Shown one piece after another: positions 1 through 6,049 of a DNA stretch of 11,802 nucleotides (position 1 is the first letter of the stretch; each line of letters starts with the position of its first letter). The stretch lies in contig PWZC01000207.1 of NCBI GenBank assembly GCA_003567615.1, positions 1-11,802 on the forward strand, written 5' to 3'. A program made the position numbers and the translations under genes. The notes beneath the pieces were generated by a model that worked only from the letters and a program-made list of their open reading frames with translations, ran no database searches and was not told where the DNA came from. Source of the DNA: Gemmatimonadota bacterium. GTDB lineage: Bacteria; Gemmatimonadota; Gemmatimonadetes; Longimicrobiales; Gaopeijiaceae.

Positions 1-497
1 CCCTCGGCCGCCCCGGAGCCGTCGCAGTCGGGGCACGGCACCAGCACGGCGACCCGGAGACGCTTGGTGGCCCCCTTTACCACCTCTGTCAGGGTCAGGG
101 GCAGGCGCACCCTGACCGACTCTCCCTTTCGACGTCCGCCACCTCGCCGCCGGGCTCGCCCTCCGCCACCGAAGAGATCCTCGAAGCCCCCGCCCCCGCC
201 CCCGCCGAAGTCGCGCATGAAGATCTCGATGGCGTCGTGGAGGTCGAAGCCCCCACCGAAGGGGCCCCCGGCCCCACCCTTGAGACCCTGCTCGCCGTAG
301 CGATCGAAGGCGGCCCGCCGTTGCGGATCCTTCAGGACCTCGTAGGCGGCGGAAATCTCCTTGAAACGAGCCTCGGCCTCGGCCGACCCCTGATTGCGGT
401 CGGGGGGGTATTTCATGGCCAGCTTGCGGTAGGCCTTCTTGATCTGTTCTGCGTCGGCGTCCCGGGGAACGCCAAGGGTATCGTAGTAGTCTGCCAT
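1..497 (-). CDS. dnaJ: Chaperone DnaJ (Hsp40), 5' part only, with PPD in place of HPD
   Basis: Co-chaperone that delivers substrates to DnaK and stimulates its ATPase in the cytoplasm. The first 165 codons are present from an ATG at 497; the gene continues past base 1. A J-domain covers residues 1-67 (it starts MADYYDTLGVPRDADAEQIK, and KEISAAYEVLKDP marks helix III). A Gly/Phe-rich region follows at about 72-115, including DLHDAIEIFMRDFGGG. The type I C-terminal domain begins near 125, and the first zinc repeat, CPDCDGSG, starts at about residue 154 just before the edge. The odd point is residue 31: the invariant HPD tripeptide reads PPD (KYPPDRN). No strong Shine-Dalgarno precedes the ATG. 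The gene lies 86 bp downstream of hrcA with no grpE or dnaK between them. Family identity is certain; whether it works as a DnaK co-chaperone is open because of residue 31. Confidence 0.95.
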   Translation of the reverse strand, partial: MADYYDTLGVPRDADAEQIKKAYRKLAMKYPPDRNQGSAEAEARFKEISAAYEVLKDPQRRAAFDRYGEQGLKGGAGGPFGGGFDLHDAIEIFMRDFGGGGGGGFEDLFGGGGRARRRGGGRRKGESVRVRLPLTLTEVVKGATKRLRVAVLVPCPDCDGSGAAE

Positions 498-583
498 TCG
501 GCTCGGTGTTGGACGTCGTTCAGTTCAGAACGTCGGATCGGAGACGGCGGGCGGTGGAGCGTGCCGCCGAATCGTCGACCTTC
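498..583 (-). other. hrcA-dnaJ intergenic gap, no CIRCE visible
   Basis: This 86-bp gap lies between the hrcA stop and the dnaJ start. It holds only weak symmetry, such as a CGTTC/GAACG pair around 519-533, and an ACGTCG direct repeat. There is no TTAGCACTC/GAGTGCTAA operator, no clear promoter and no strong ribosome binding site before dnaJ. I read it as a plain spacer, possibly with a weak internal signal I cannot identify. Confidence 0.5.
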
Positions 584-1669
584 CTACCGCAGGATGCGGT
601 TTACCAGGGAGGAGGGGTGCTCCACAATGGCGATCACCTTCTCGTAGGGCATGCGGGTCGGGCCGATTACCCCGATCACCCCTTTCAGTCCACCGACCCG
701 GTACTCGGCCGTGACCAGGGTGAAATCAGACAGCTTCCGGTCCGGGTTCTCCGAACCGATGGTGATCTGCAGTCCGGGTACGTGAACCCGGCTGCCCAGG
801 ACCCGTGAGAAGAGCTCCCGTTCCTCCGTAAGTTGAAGGAGACCCTTGAGCTGCTCCCCGGACGTGAATTCCGGCTGGGACGCCAGCACGCTGGCATTCC
901 CCAGATGGACCTCCGATCCCTCCAGCTCCGGCCAGTCGAAGAGCTCCGGGCCGGACTGCATGAAGATATTCAGGATCTCCTCGGCCGCCGGGTCATCGGG
1001 CGGCGCGGCGTCCCGAACGCGCTCCGCTACGGAATCCCGGATCTCCGCCAGGGTCAGGCCGGCCAGGCGTTCGTTCAGAAGAAGGGTCAGCGTCACCACC
1101 GTATCTTCCGGGATCTCACACGGAAGATCCACATAGACCGTGCGGACGAAACCACTCCGGATCTGGGCCACCAGGAGTACCTTGGTGGACGAAACCCGGA
1201 AGAGATCCAGGCGTTCGAGAACCGCCCCGTCCAGGCGCGGCGCCGCCGCCACGCCCAGCTCCTGCGACAGGAGTCCGAGCGCACTGATGGCCCGGCGTAC
1301 CAGGCGATCCACGGCGGAGGCCGCCACCTCGTCCAAGGCCGCGGCGATCTGGTCCTTCTCCTGATTGCTCAAGGCCTGAGGCCGCATGAGCTGGTTCACG
1401 AAGATCCGATACGCCAGATCCGTCGGCACGCGGCCGGCGGAGGTGTGCGGGGGGAGAAGATATCCCTTCTCCTCGAGATCACTCATGGTGTTGCGGACCG
1501 TGGCCGGCGATACACCGAGGTCGAATCGACGGGTCACATTCCGGCTACCGGCCGGCTCGGCGGTCTCCACATAGATCCGCACCACCGCCTCGAGCACCCG
1601 ACGTTCCCGCTCGGAGAGCTCGCTGCCATCCGGGCGATCCAGGCGCCCCTCTGTGGGATCTTTCACCAT
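584..1669 (-). CDS. hrcA: Heat-inducible transcription repressor HrcA
   Basis: Repressor of class I heat-shock genes (groESL and often dnaK/dnaJ); it normally binds the CIRCE inverted repeat and needs GroEL for activity. From the ATG at 1669 it has 361 residues, close to the usual 340-350. The N-terminal winged helix is textbook: LSERERRVLEAVVRIYVETA, then PAGSRNVTRRFDLGVSPATV, RNTMSDLEEKGYL and TSAGRVPTDLAYR (about residues 18-87). The C-terminus has the family signature GVIGVIGPTRMPYEKVIAIV. The frame stays open upstream to 1756, but that part overlaps the end of the hemW-like gene, and GGAGG five bases before 1669 fixes the start there. It lies 55 bp after the hemW-like gene and 86 bp before dnaJ. 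A large dyad in its leader is a candidate autoregulatory site; no CIRCE was found in the window. Confidence 0.96.
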   Translation of the reverse strand: MVKDPTEGRLDRPDGSELSERERRVLEAVVRIYVETAEPAGSRNVTRRFDLGVSPATVRNTMSDLEEKGYLLPPHTSAGRVPTDLAYRIFVNQLMRPQALSNQEKDQIAAALDEVAASAVDRLVRRAISALGLLSQELGVAAAPRLDGAVLERLDLFRVSSTKVLLVAQIRSGFVRTVYVDLPCEIPEDTVVTLTLLLNERLAGLTLAEIRDSVAERVRDAAPPDDPAAEEILNIFMQSGPELFDWPELEGSEVHLGNASVLASQPEFTSGEQLKGLLQLTEERELFSRVLGSRVHVPGLQITIGSENPDRKLSDFTLVTAEYRVGGLKGVIGVIGPTRMPYEKVIAIVEHPSSLVNRILR

Positions 1670-1674
1670 TTGTC

Positions 1675-1679
1675 CCTCC
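1675..1679 (-). promoter_or_regulatory. Ribosome binding site of hrcA
   Basis: Reads GGAGG on the minus strand, followed by GACAA and the ATG at 1669. It decides the hrcA start against the in-frame upstream ATG at 1756. Confidence 0.8.
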
Positions 1680-1697
1680 GAACCTCGGGAAAACCGC

Positions 1698-1732
1698 TCG
1701 ACTTGAATGGCCGAATCGGCCAAATCAGTCGA
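1698..1732 (-). promoter_or_regulatory. 35-bp two-tier dyad between the hemW-like gene and hrcA (operator or attenuator candidate)
   Basis: The inner arms TGGCCGA (1708-1714) and TCGGCCA (1716-1722) are perfect inverted repeats around base 1715. The outer arms TCGACT (1698-1703) and AGTCGA (1727-1732) are also perfect inverted repeats with the same centre. The two tiers are separated by unpaired tgaa and aatc. In total 13 of 17 positions per side are complementary. It overlaps the hemW-like stop codon (1725-1727) and lies about 30 bp upstream of the hrcA start. As RNA it could fold into a hairpin with a 4x4 internal loop, followed shortly by four U. It does not match CIRCE. The symmetry is seen directly; its role as repressor operator, attenuator or weak terminator is inference. 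Confidence 0.5.
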
Positions 1733-3041
1733 ACCTCGCTTCTGTGGGCGCCACATGCTGTGGCCAGCCTTCAGCCAGCTCAGGGATCAGTGTGTCCATG
1801 ACAAGCCAACCCGCCGGCGTCAGCCGGACGCACTCCCCCGCGGATCGGGCCAACCCCGTGGCAACCCATCGGTCTCGGATGCATCTGGCATCATGGAGCC
1901 CCGGCCCCCTCAGGTCCAGCCCCTGCTCCAGGGAAAGCAGCCCCCAAAGCCGTTCGAGGAGACGCTCCTCGGGCGTCAGGATCTCGGAACCAGCCCGGGG
2001 ATCGAGATTCGCCCCCAGCCTGATGAAGTATGCGGCGGGGTCGTCCAGGTTCCAGAATCGACGACCCTGACCATGGGAGTGGGCGCCGGGACCCAGGCCC
2101 AGGTAGGTCTCACCCTGGAGCACCGCCCGATGATGGCGGGGCTCCGATCCAGGCAGGGCGAAGGCGGTGAAGGACCATTGGCGATATCCAGCCTCATCGA
2201 GTCGTCGGGTCAGCTCCAGGTAGAGGTCGGCTAATCGGTCCTGCCCCTCCGGGTCGGTCTCCTGGAGCCTTGCCTCCCCTCCGCCATCGACCCGAACCTC
2301 CTCCACCAGGCTCACCTGTGGCGGAGCCCAGCGGTGGATCACGGCCTCCAGGAGACCGACGGGGTCCGGTGGTGGTCGGGACGTGTCCCGGGCGGTACCC
2401 GACCCCCGCACGTTACCTGCGCCCCCTCCTGCGCCCTCCCCCTCCGGGCCCTCCCCCTCCGGGCCCTGGAAACCACCGTCCCGACCATGGCGGTGAATCC
2501 CGAAGGCCACATCGACACCCCAATACGTGAGGCGGCTCAACCCGAGCCGGGTCGGCCACTCCACGGGGACACCCACCTCCGGCCTCCTGAGGCTGAGACG
2601 CGTCACGCCCGCCTCAATCCACCCGTCGACCCTCACCTCATCCATCTCGTCCGGACGGACCTCGAGGGCCACCTCCGCCCCGCGATCCGGGCTCATTCCC
2701 ACGAGCTCCATGAATCGTATCAGATCCCCGGGCGAGGGAGCCACCGAGTCCGGACCACCCACGTGAAGGGAGTCGAAGCTCGCTCCAGGCCCCACCCCCT
2801 GCCGACGGCGGAGCTCGACCTCCCGGGCCAGGCCGGCAGCCCAGTCCAAGCTCCGGCTTCCTCTCCCGGCCCGCTTCATCCGATTCGATCCCGGCACCGG
2901 ATCGATTCTGGAGACCTCGTCGCCCTCGGGCCTGGAGACCTCGTCGTCTTCGGCCCCGGGGTGTGGGCCCGTGAGGTACAGGTGCCGGGGAATGTCCAGG
3001 CTCCACGCGGTGCGGGGAAAGCCGGGCGCGGCAGGGGTCAT
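1725..3041 (-). CDS. HemW/coproporphyrinogen-oxidase-like protein lacking the radical-SAM cysteines
   Basis: HemW is a radical-SAM heme chaperone related to oxygen-independent coproporphyrinogen III oxidase. This 438-residue protein aligns by eye along its length, but its cofactor motifs are gone. The segment IPRHLYLTGPHPGAEDDE (17-34) stands where LYIHIPFCxxxCxYCDF should be, and the only cysteines are 387 and 404. GGGTPS reads VGGPDS (94-99), the usual GVQS region reads LRRPEVG, GLP reads GIH, and the HNxxYW heme motif reads HHRAVL (303-308). Kept family features include EVALEVRPDEM, AGVTRLSL, YLGLGPGAHS (313-322) and the C-terminal helical domain (about 354-420). Repetitive acidic and glycine-rich linkers at 31-46 and 191-210 come from short tandem DNA repeats. 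The start overlaps the dprA stop as ATGA, suggesting coupled translation. Best read as a pseudoenzyme derived from HemW; a decaying gene is the alternative. Confidence 0.8.
   Translation of the reverse strand: MTPAAPGFPRTAWSLDIPRHLYLTGPHPGAEDDEVSRPEGDEVSRIDPVPGSNRMKRAGRGSRSLDWAAGLAREVELRRRQGVGPGASFDSLHVGGPDSVAPSPGDLIRFMELVGMSPDRGAEVALEVRPDEMDEVRVDGWIEAGVTRLSLRRPEVGVPVEWPTRLGLSRLTYWGVDVAFGIHRHGRDGGFQGPEGEGPEGEGAGGGAGNVRGSGTARDTSRPPPDPVGLLEAVIHRWAPPQVSLVEEVRVDGGGEARLQETDPEGQDRLADLYLELTRRLDEAGYRQWSFTAFALPGSEPRHHRAVLQGETYLGLGPGAHSHGQGRRFWNLDDPAAYFIRLGANLDPRAGSEILTPEERLLERLWGLLSLEQGLDLRGPGLHDARCIRDRWVATGLARSAGECVRLTPAGWLVMDTLIPELAEGWPQHVAPTEARFD
2433..2467. repeat. 15-bp tandem repeat, 2.3 perfect copies, inside the hemW-like gene
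   Basis: Positions 2433-2452 recur exactly at 2448-2467, a period of 15 bp. It encodes the GPEGEGPEGEG linker (about residues 193-203) of the HemW-like protein, at a place where normal HemW continues its radical-SAM barrel. The period is a multiple of three, so copy-number change would keep the frame. Confidence 0.85.
2908..2955. repeat. Imperfect 24-bp tandem duplication in the 5' part of the hemW-like gene
   Basis: Two adjacent 24-bp units (2908-2931 and 2932-2955) share CTGGAGACCTCGTCG and differ at a few positions after it. They encode the duplicated DEVSR-containing segment at about residues 30-46, right after the place where the iron-sulfur cysteines would lie. The period again keeps the frame. 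Confidence 0.8.
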
Positions 3042-4270
3042 GGAGTGGACCCGGGCCGGCGAGGACGGGGGCGGAATCCCTCACGTCGCTCCTCGACCCC
3101 GCCGCCCCCCGCCGGGGAGGAAGGGTCGAGGCTTACCGGCCGCCACCCCTCCGGTCCCCTGGATACGGAACCGTCCAATTCAAGCTCCGAGAGGATTTCA
3201 AGAACCCGGGCCACGGGGAGGCCCAGCTCCTCCGCCAGGAGATCCGTGGGCAGGGGCCGGCGAGTCAGCGCACCCAGGATCCCGGCGGAATCCGCCGCCC
3301 CTTCGTCACCTCCGGCACCCGGATCCCCCTCCGTCTCCATACCCCAGTCCTCCAGGAGTTCCCGGGGGTGTGTGAGGGGCCAGGCACCGTCCCGCAGGAG
3401 TGCATTCGTACCTCGACACTGCCCCCACTCCACCGGCCCGGGAACGGCGTAGATGTCCCGGCCCAGATCCAGGGCGTGATCCACGGTGATGAGGGCGCCG
3501 CTACGTCCTCCTGCCTCCACGACCACCACTGCCCGGGACAGTGCTGCAAGGAGTCGATTCCGACGGGGAAAGTGGTGGCTCCGGGCCGTTTCCCCCGGCG
3601 GGAACTCACTCACCAGAAGCCCCCCGGCATCCACCACCGCCCTCTGCAGACGGCGGTGGGATGGCGGGTGGACCCGGTCCACCCCCGTGCCCAGGACAGC
3701 GATGGTAGCCCCGGGTCCATCCAGAGCCCCGCGATGGGCGGCGGCGTCGATTCCCAGAGCCAGCCCACTGAGGACCGGGATTCCCACCCTGGACACCTCC
3801 CGACCCAACGATTCGGCGAACCGCCGTCCCGGGCCGCTGGCGCGACGGGTCCCCACCACAGCCACTCCGTCCCGCTCCAGGAGTTCGGACCGTCCCAGCA
3901 GGAAGAGCACAGGCGGGGGGTCATGCAGGTGGAGGAGGGCGGGTGGATACCCGGGAAGCCCCATTCCCGTCACCTGGATTCCGCGGTGCCGGCACCGGAG
4001 GATGAGGTCCCGCGCCTCCCTCAGCCCCTGGGGGCGCCCCACCCCGGCGGGCCGTGCCCGGCCCGTGATCCGGCGCCACTCCCCGGTGGGAGATCGCCAG
4101 GCGCGTTCGGGATCGCACAACGCACCCAGAAGAAGTGTCACACTCCGATCCCCGACCCCCGGAGTCGCACGGAGCGCCAGGAGGAACGCCAGACGTTCCT
4201 CGTCCCAGGGCGGCCCCGACTCCCGAACGGCCGACCCCCGGAAGGCGGGAGCGGTGGGAGTCCGAAACAT
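3038..4270 (-). CDS. dprA: DNA-processing protein DprA (Smf)
   Basis: Binds incoming single-stranded DNA during natural transformation and loads RecA. It has 410 residues from the ATG at 4270. An N-terminal helix-hairpin-helix-like domain (about 24-60, LALRATPGVGDRSV) is followed by the Rossmann-like DprA core (about 105-300). The core shows GYPPALLHLHDPPPVLFLLG, VAVVGTRRASGPGRR, the signature SGLALGIDAAAHRGAL (168-183), FPRRNRLLAALS (234-245) and GGRSGALITVDHAL. A C-terminal winged-helix domain (about 327-380) is present, as in many full-length DprA proteins, followed by a basic, glycine-rich tail. The ATG shares one base with the obg stop (TGATG), and the stop overlaps the next start (ATGA), so all three genes appear translationally coupled. 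An in-frame ATG at 4300 lies inside obg and is less likely. No other competence gene is in the window. Confidence 0.96.
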   Translation of the reverse strand: MFRTPTAPAFRGSAVRESGPPWDEERLAFLLALRATPGVGDRSVTLLLGALCDPERAWRSPTGEWRRITGRARPAGVGRPQGLREARDLILRCRHRGIQVTGMGLPGYPPALLHLHDPPPVLFLLGRSELLERDGVAVVGTRRASGPGRRFAESLGREVSRVGIPVLSGLALGIDAAAHRGALDGPGATIAVLGTGVDRVHPPSHRRLQRAVVDAGGLLVSEFPPGETARSHHFPRRNRLLAALSRAVVVVEAGGRSGALITVDHALDLGRDIYAVPGPVEWGQCRGTNALLRDGAWPLTHPRELLEDWGMETEGDPGAGGDEGAADSAGILGALTRRPLPTDLLAEELGLPVARVLEILSELELDGSVSRGPEGWRPVSLDPSSPAGGGGVEERREGFRPRPRRPGSTP

Positions 4271-5364
4271 CAGAGTTCCTGATCCACCTCGTCCCACCAC
4301 GCTGCCTCCTCGGAATCCGTCTCCCCTTCCGTCCCCGTGCTGGCGGACTGCGAGGACGTCGCAGCCGGCTCGGGCACCTCCCGGGGGAGTTGGGAAATGT
4401 GGGCCCAGAGCCGCTCCAGGAGTTCGGCTTTCCCCTCGCCGGTGACCGACGAGAGTCGGTGGACACCCCAGGCCTCCGGGGCCTCGACCTCCGGCGGCGG
4501 CTCCTCAGGTGGCAGGAGATCCGCCTTGGTCAGAACGAGGCAATGGGGTCGCCGGGCCAGTTCCGTGCTGTACTCGGCCAATTCGGTCCGGAGTCGGTGG
4601 TAGGTCTCCTGCGGGTCCGGATCGTCCAGGGGAACCAGGATCGCCAGGGTCCGGGTTCGCTCGATGTGCTGGAGGAATCGGTGCCCGAGACCCCGCCCTT
4701 CGTGGGCCCCCTCCACGAGACCGGGAATGTCGGCCATGACGAAGGACCGATACCCCGACATCTCCACCACGCCCAGGTTCGGTACCAGGGTGGTGAAGGG
4801 ATAGTCGGCAACCCGGGGCCGCGCTGCGGACACAACGGAAAGAAGCGTCGACTTCCCGGCGTTGGGCTCGCCCACCAGCCCCACATCCGCCATGAGCTTG
4901 AGCGTCAGCTCCACCTTCCGGGACTCTCCCTCCTCGCCCGGCTCCCAGCGTCGCGGGGCCTGATGGGTGGCTGTGGCGAATCGGACGTTCCCCCGTCCAC
5001 CACGCCCCCCCTTGGCCACTACAAGCCGTGCGCCTTCTTCCAGAAGTTCGCCGAGAAAGTCCCCGGAATCGGCATCGCGGACCTGGGTGCCCGGTGGAAC
5101 CCGGAGAACCCGGTCGTCCCCGCTCCGCCCCGTGCGATTGCTCCCCTGTCCATGCTGGCCTCGCTCCGCGCGGTACCGGGCCTGGTAGCGAAAGTCGGTG
5201 AGGGTGGAGAGCTGGGGATCCGCTTCGAGGATCACACTCCCCCCGTGGCCCCCGTCACCACCGGCCGGTCCTCCCCTGGGGACGCCGGATTCCCGCCGAA
5301 AGGCCTCGGAACCGGAGCCGCCGACTCCGCCCTCCACTTCAATGACCACCTGGTCAACAAACAC
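4270..5364 (-). CDS. obgE: GTPase Obg (CgtA), 50S ribosome assembly factor
   Basis: Essential GTPase acting in late 50S assembly and stress signalling. With the GTG start at 5364 the protein has 364 residues and opens MFVDQVVIEV, matching the canonical Obg N-terminus. The Gly-rich Obg fold covers about 1-158 (SEAFRRESGVPRGGPAGGDG; VVAKGGRGGRGN). The G domain has G1 GEPNAGKS (165-172), switch I YPFTTLVPNLG (188-198), G3 DIPG (212-215), G4 TKAD (279-282) and G5 SSVTGEG (305-311). G4 has Thr for the usual Asn of NKxD, a variant I believe occurs in other Obg proteins. There is no long C-terminal OCT domain, only an acidic tail of about 35 residues. It follows the CMD-like gene by 15 bp and overlaps dprA by one base. 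Confidence 0.97.
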   Translation of the reverse strand: MFVDQVVIEVEGGVGGSGSEAFRRESGVPRGGPAGGDGGHGGSVILEADPQLSTLTDFRYQARYRAERGQHGQGSNRTGRSGDDRVLRVPPGTQVRDADSGDFLGELLEEGARLVVAKGGRGGRGNVRFATATHQAPRRWEPGEEGESRKVELTLKLMADVGLVGEPNAGKSTLLSVVSAARPRVADYPFTTLVPNLGVVEMSGYRSFVMADIPGLVEGAHEGRGLGHRFLQHIERTRTLAILVPLDDPDPQETYHRLRTELAEYSTELARRPHCLVLTKADLLPPEEPPPEVEAPEAWGVHRLSSVTGEGKAELLERLWAHISQLPREVPEPAATSSQSASTGTEGETDSEEAAWWDEVDQEL

Positions 5365-5369
5365 GTCCA

Positions 5370-5374
5370 CCTCC
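5370..5374 (-). promoter_or_regulatory. Ribosome binding site that fixes the Obg start at 5364
   Basis: Reads GGAGG on the minus strand, with TGGAC before the GTG at 5364. A second in-frame GTG at 5370 overlaps the GGAGG itself and so cannot use it. The protein family also supports 5364, since it gives MFVD. Confidence 0.8.
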
Positions 5375-5379
5375 AGGAA

Positions 5380-6033
5380 TCAACTGTCGGGGGCCGCGCT
5401 TCGGCCTGCCCGATCCCGCACCCGGCGCCATACCTTCCGGACCTCTTCCACATCCGTGGTGGGCGCCAGTTCATCCACCTCCCGCAGCATGGCCTCCACC
5501 TCGTCGGGCTCCCCCCCCACTTCCAGGGCTCCCCGCAAATGGGAGTAGAGCTGCACAGGCGCTCCGAGGACCGCCAGGAGCGCAGCCACGCAAAGCTCCC
5601 TCTCAGGCAGATCCAGTCCCGGCCGACCCAGGACCTTGCCATACCCCTCTTCCACCATCCATCGGTCAAGATCCGGGTGGAGGTCCCGCACATTTCGCCG
5701 AAGTCGCTCGTACTGCTGGCCATAGACCCGCCGGCAGACCGCCTCTCCCCGCCGACCCCTGGTGAGGGGATCGTCTTCCATGGGGGGGGAGGCCGGCCAG
5801 CCGGAGAACCCCCTCCAGAGCGCGAGGGCATTGAGGGCCGCCGGAAATCCGACGAAGAGGTAAGTCTGGACCAGCACCTCCTCCACCTCTTCCGGCGCTG
5901 CCGCGTCCCGGACCTCCGCCAGTGCTGTCCGAAGACAGGATTCCTTCCGGGTCGCCACCGCCGCACTCACCCGAACCAACGCCCGGAGGGCAGGAGTCAA
6001 CCGAAGCGGATTGTCGGGATCCAGGCGGGACAT
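5380..6033 (-). CDS. Carboxymuconolactone decarboxylase (CMD/AhpD-fold) family protein
   Basis: About 217 residues from the ATG at 6033, built of two CMD-like helical halves. The first half shows EEVLVQTYLFVGFPAALNAL (51-70), and the second YGKVLGRPGLDLPERELC (131-148) with QLYSHLRGALEVGG (161-174), where His165 matches the conserved family histidine. There is no AhpD CxxC pair; the cysteines at 33, 100 and 148 are isolated, so a peroxidase-reductase role is unlikely. The substrate cannot be told from sequence; the family covers decarboxylases and uncharacterised proteins. GGAGG eight bases upstream supports 6033, but the in-frame ATG at 6060 also has AGGAG six bases before it, would add nine residues and would overlap the asparaginase stop. 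The gene lies 15 bp upstream of obg in the same direction. Confidence 0.82.
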   Translation of the reverse strand: MSRLDPDNPLRLTPALRALVRVSAAVATRKESCLRTALAEVRDAAAPEEVEEVLVQTYLFVGFPAALNALALWRGFSGWPASPPMEDDPLTRGRRGEAVCRRVYGQQYERLRRNVRDLHPDLDRWMVEEGYGKVLGRPGLDLPERELCVAALLAVLGAPVQLYSHLRGALEVGGEPDEVEAMLREVDELAPTTDVEEVRKVWRRVRDRAGRSAAPDS

Positions 6034-6041
6034 GGTGCGTT

Positions 6042-6046
6042 CCTCC
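6042..6046 (-). promoter_or_regulatory. Ribosome binding site of the CMD-like gene
   Basis: GGAGG on the minus strand, eight bases before the ATG at 6033. A competing AGGAG at 6067-6071 precedes the ATG at 6060, so the start stays ambiguous between the two. Confidence 0.6.
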
Positions 6047-6049
6047 GGC

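Noticed and set aside
519..533. CGTTC/GAACG inverted repeat between hrcA and dnaJ as an operator
   Set aside because: The arms are only 5 bp with a 6-base spacer, which is expected by chance, and there is no resemblance to a known site.
1670..1756. Extended HrcA N-terminus starting at the ATG at 1756
   Set aside because: It would overlap the hemW-like gene; a strong GGAGG before the ATG at 1669 and normal family length favour the shorter form.
2880..3084. A frameshift hiding the HemW CxxxCxxC in another minus-strand frame
   Set aside because: I read the alternative frame across this stretch; it has no CxxxCxxC and no HemW-like N-terminus, so the motif is absent and not shifted.
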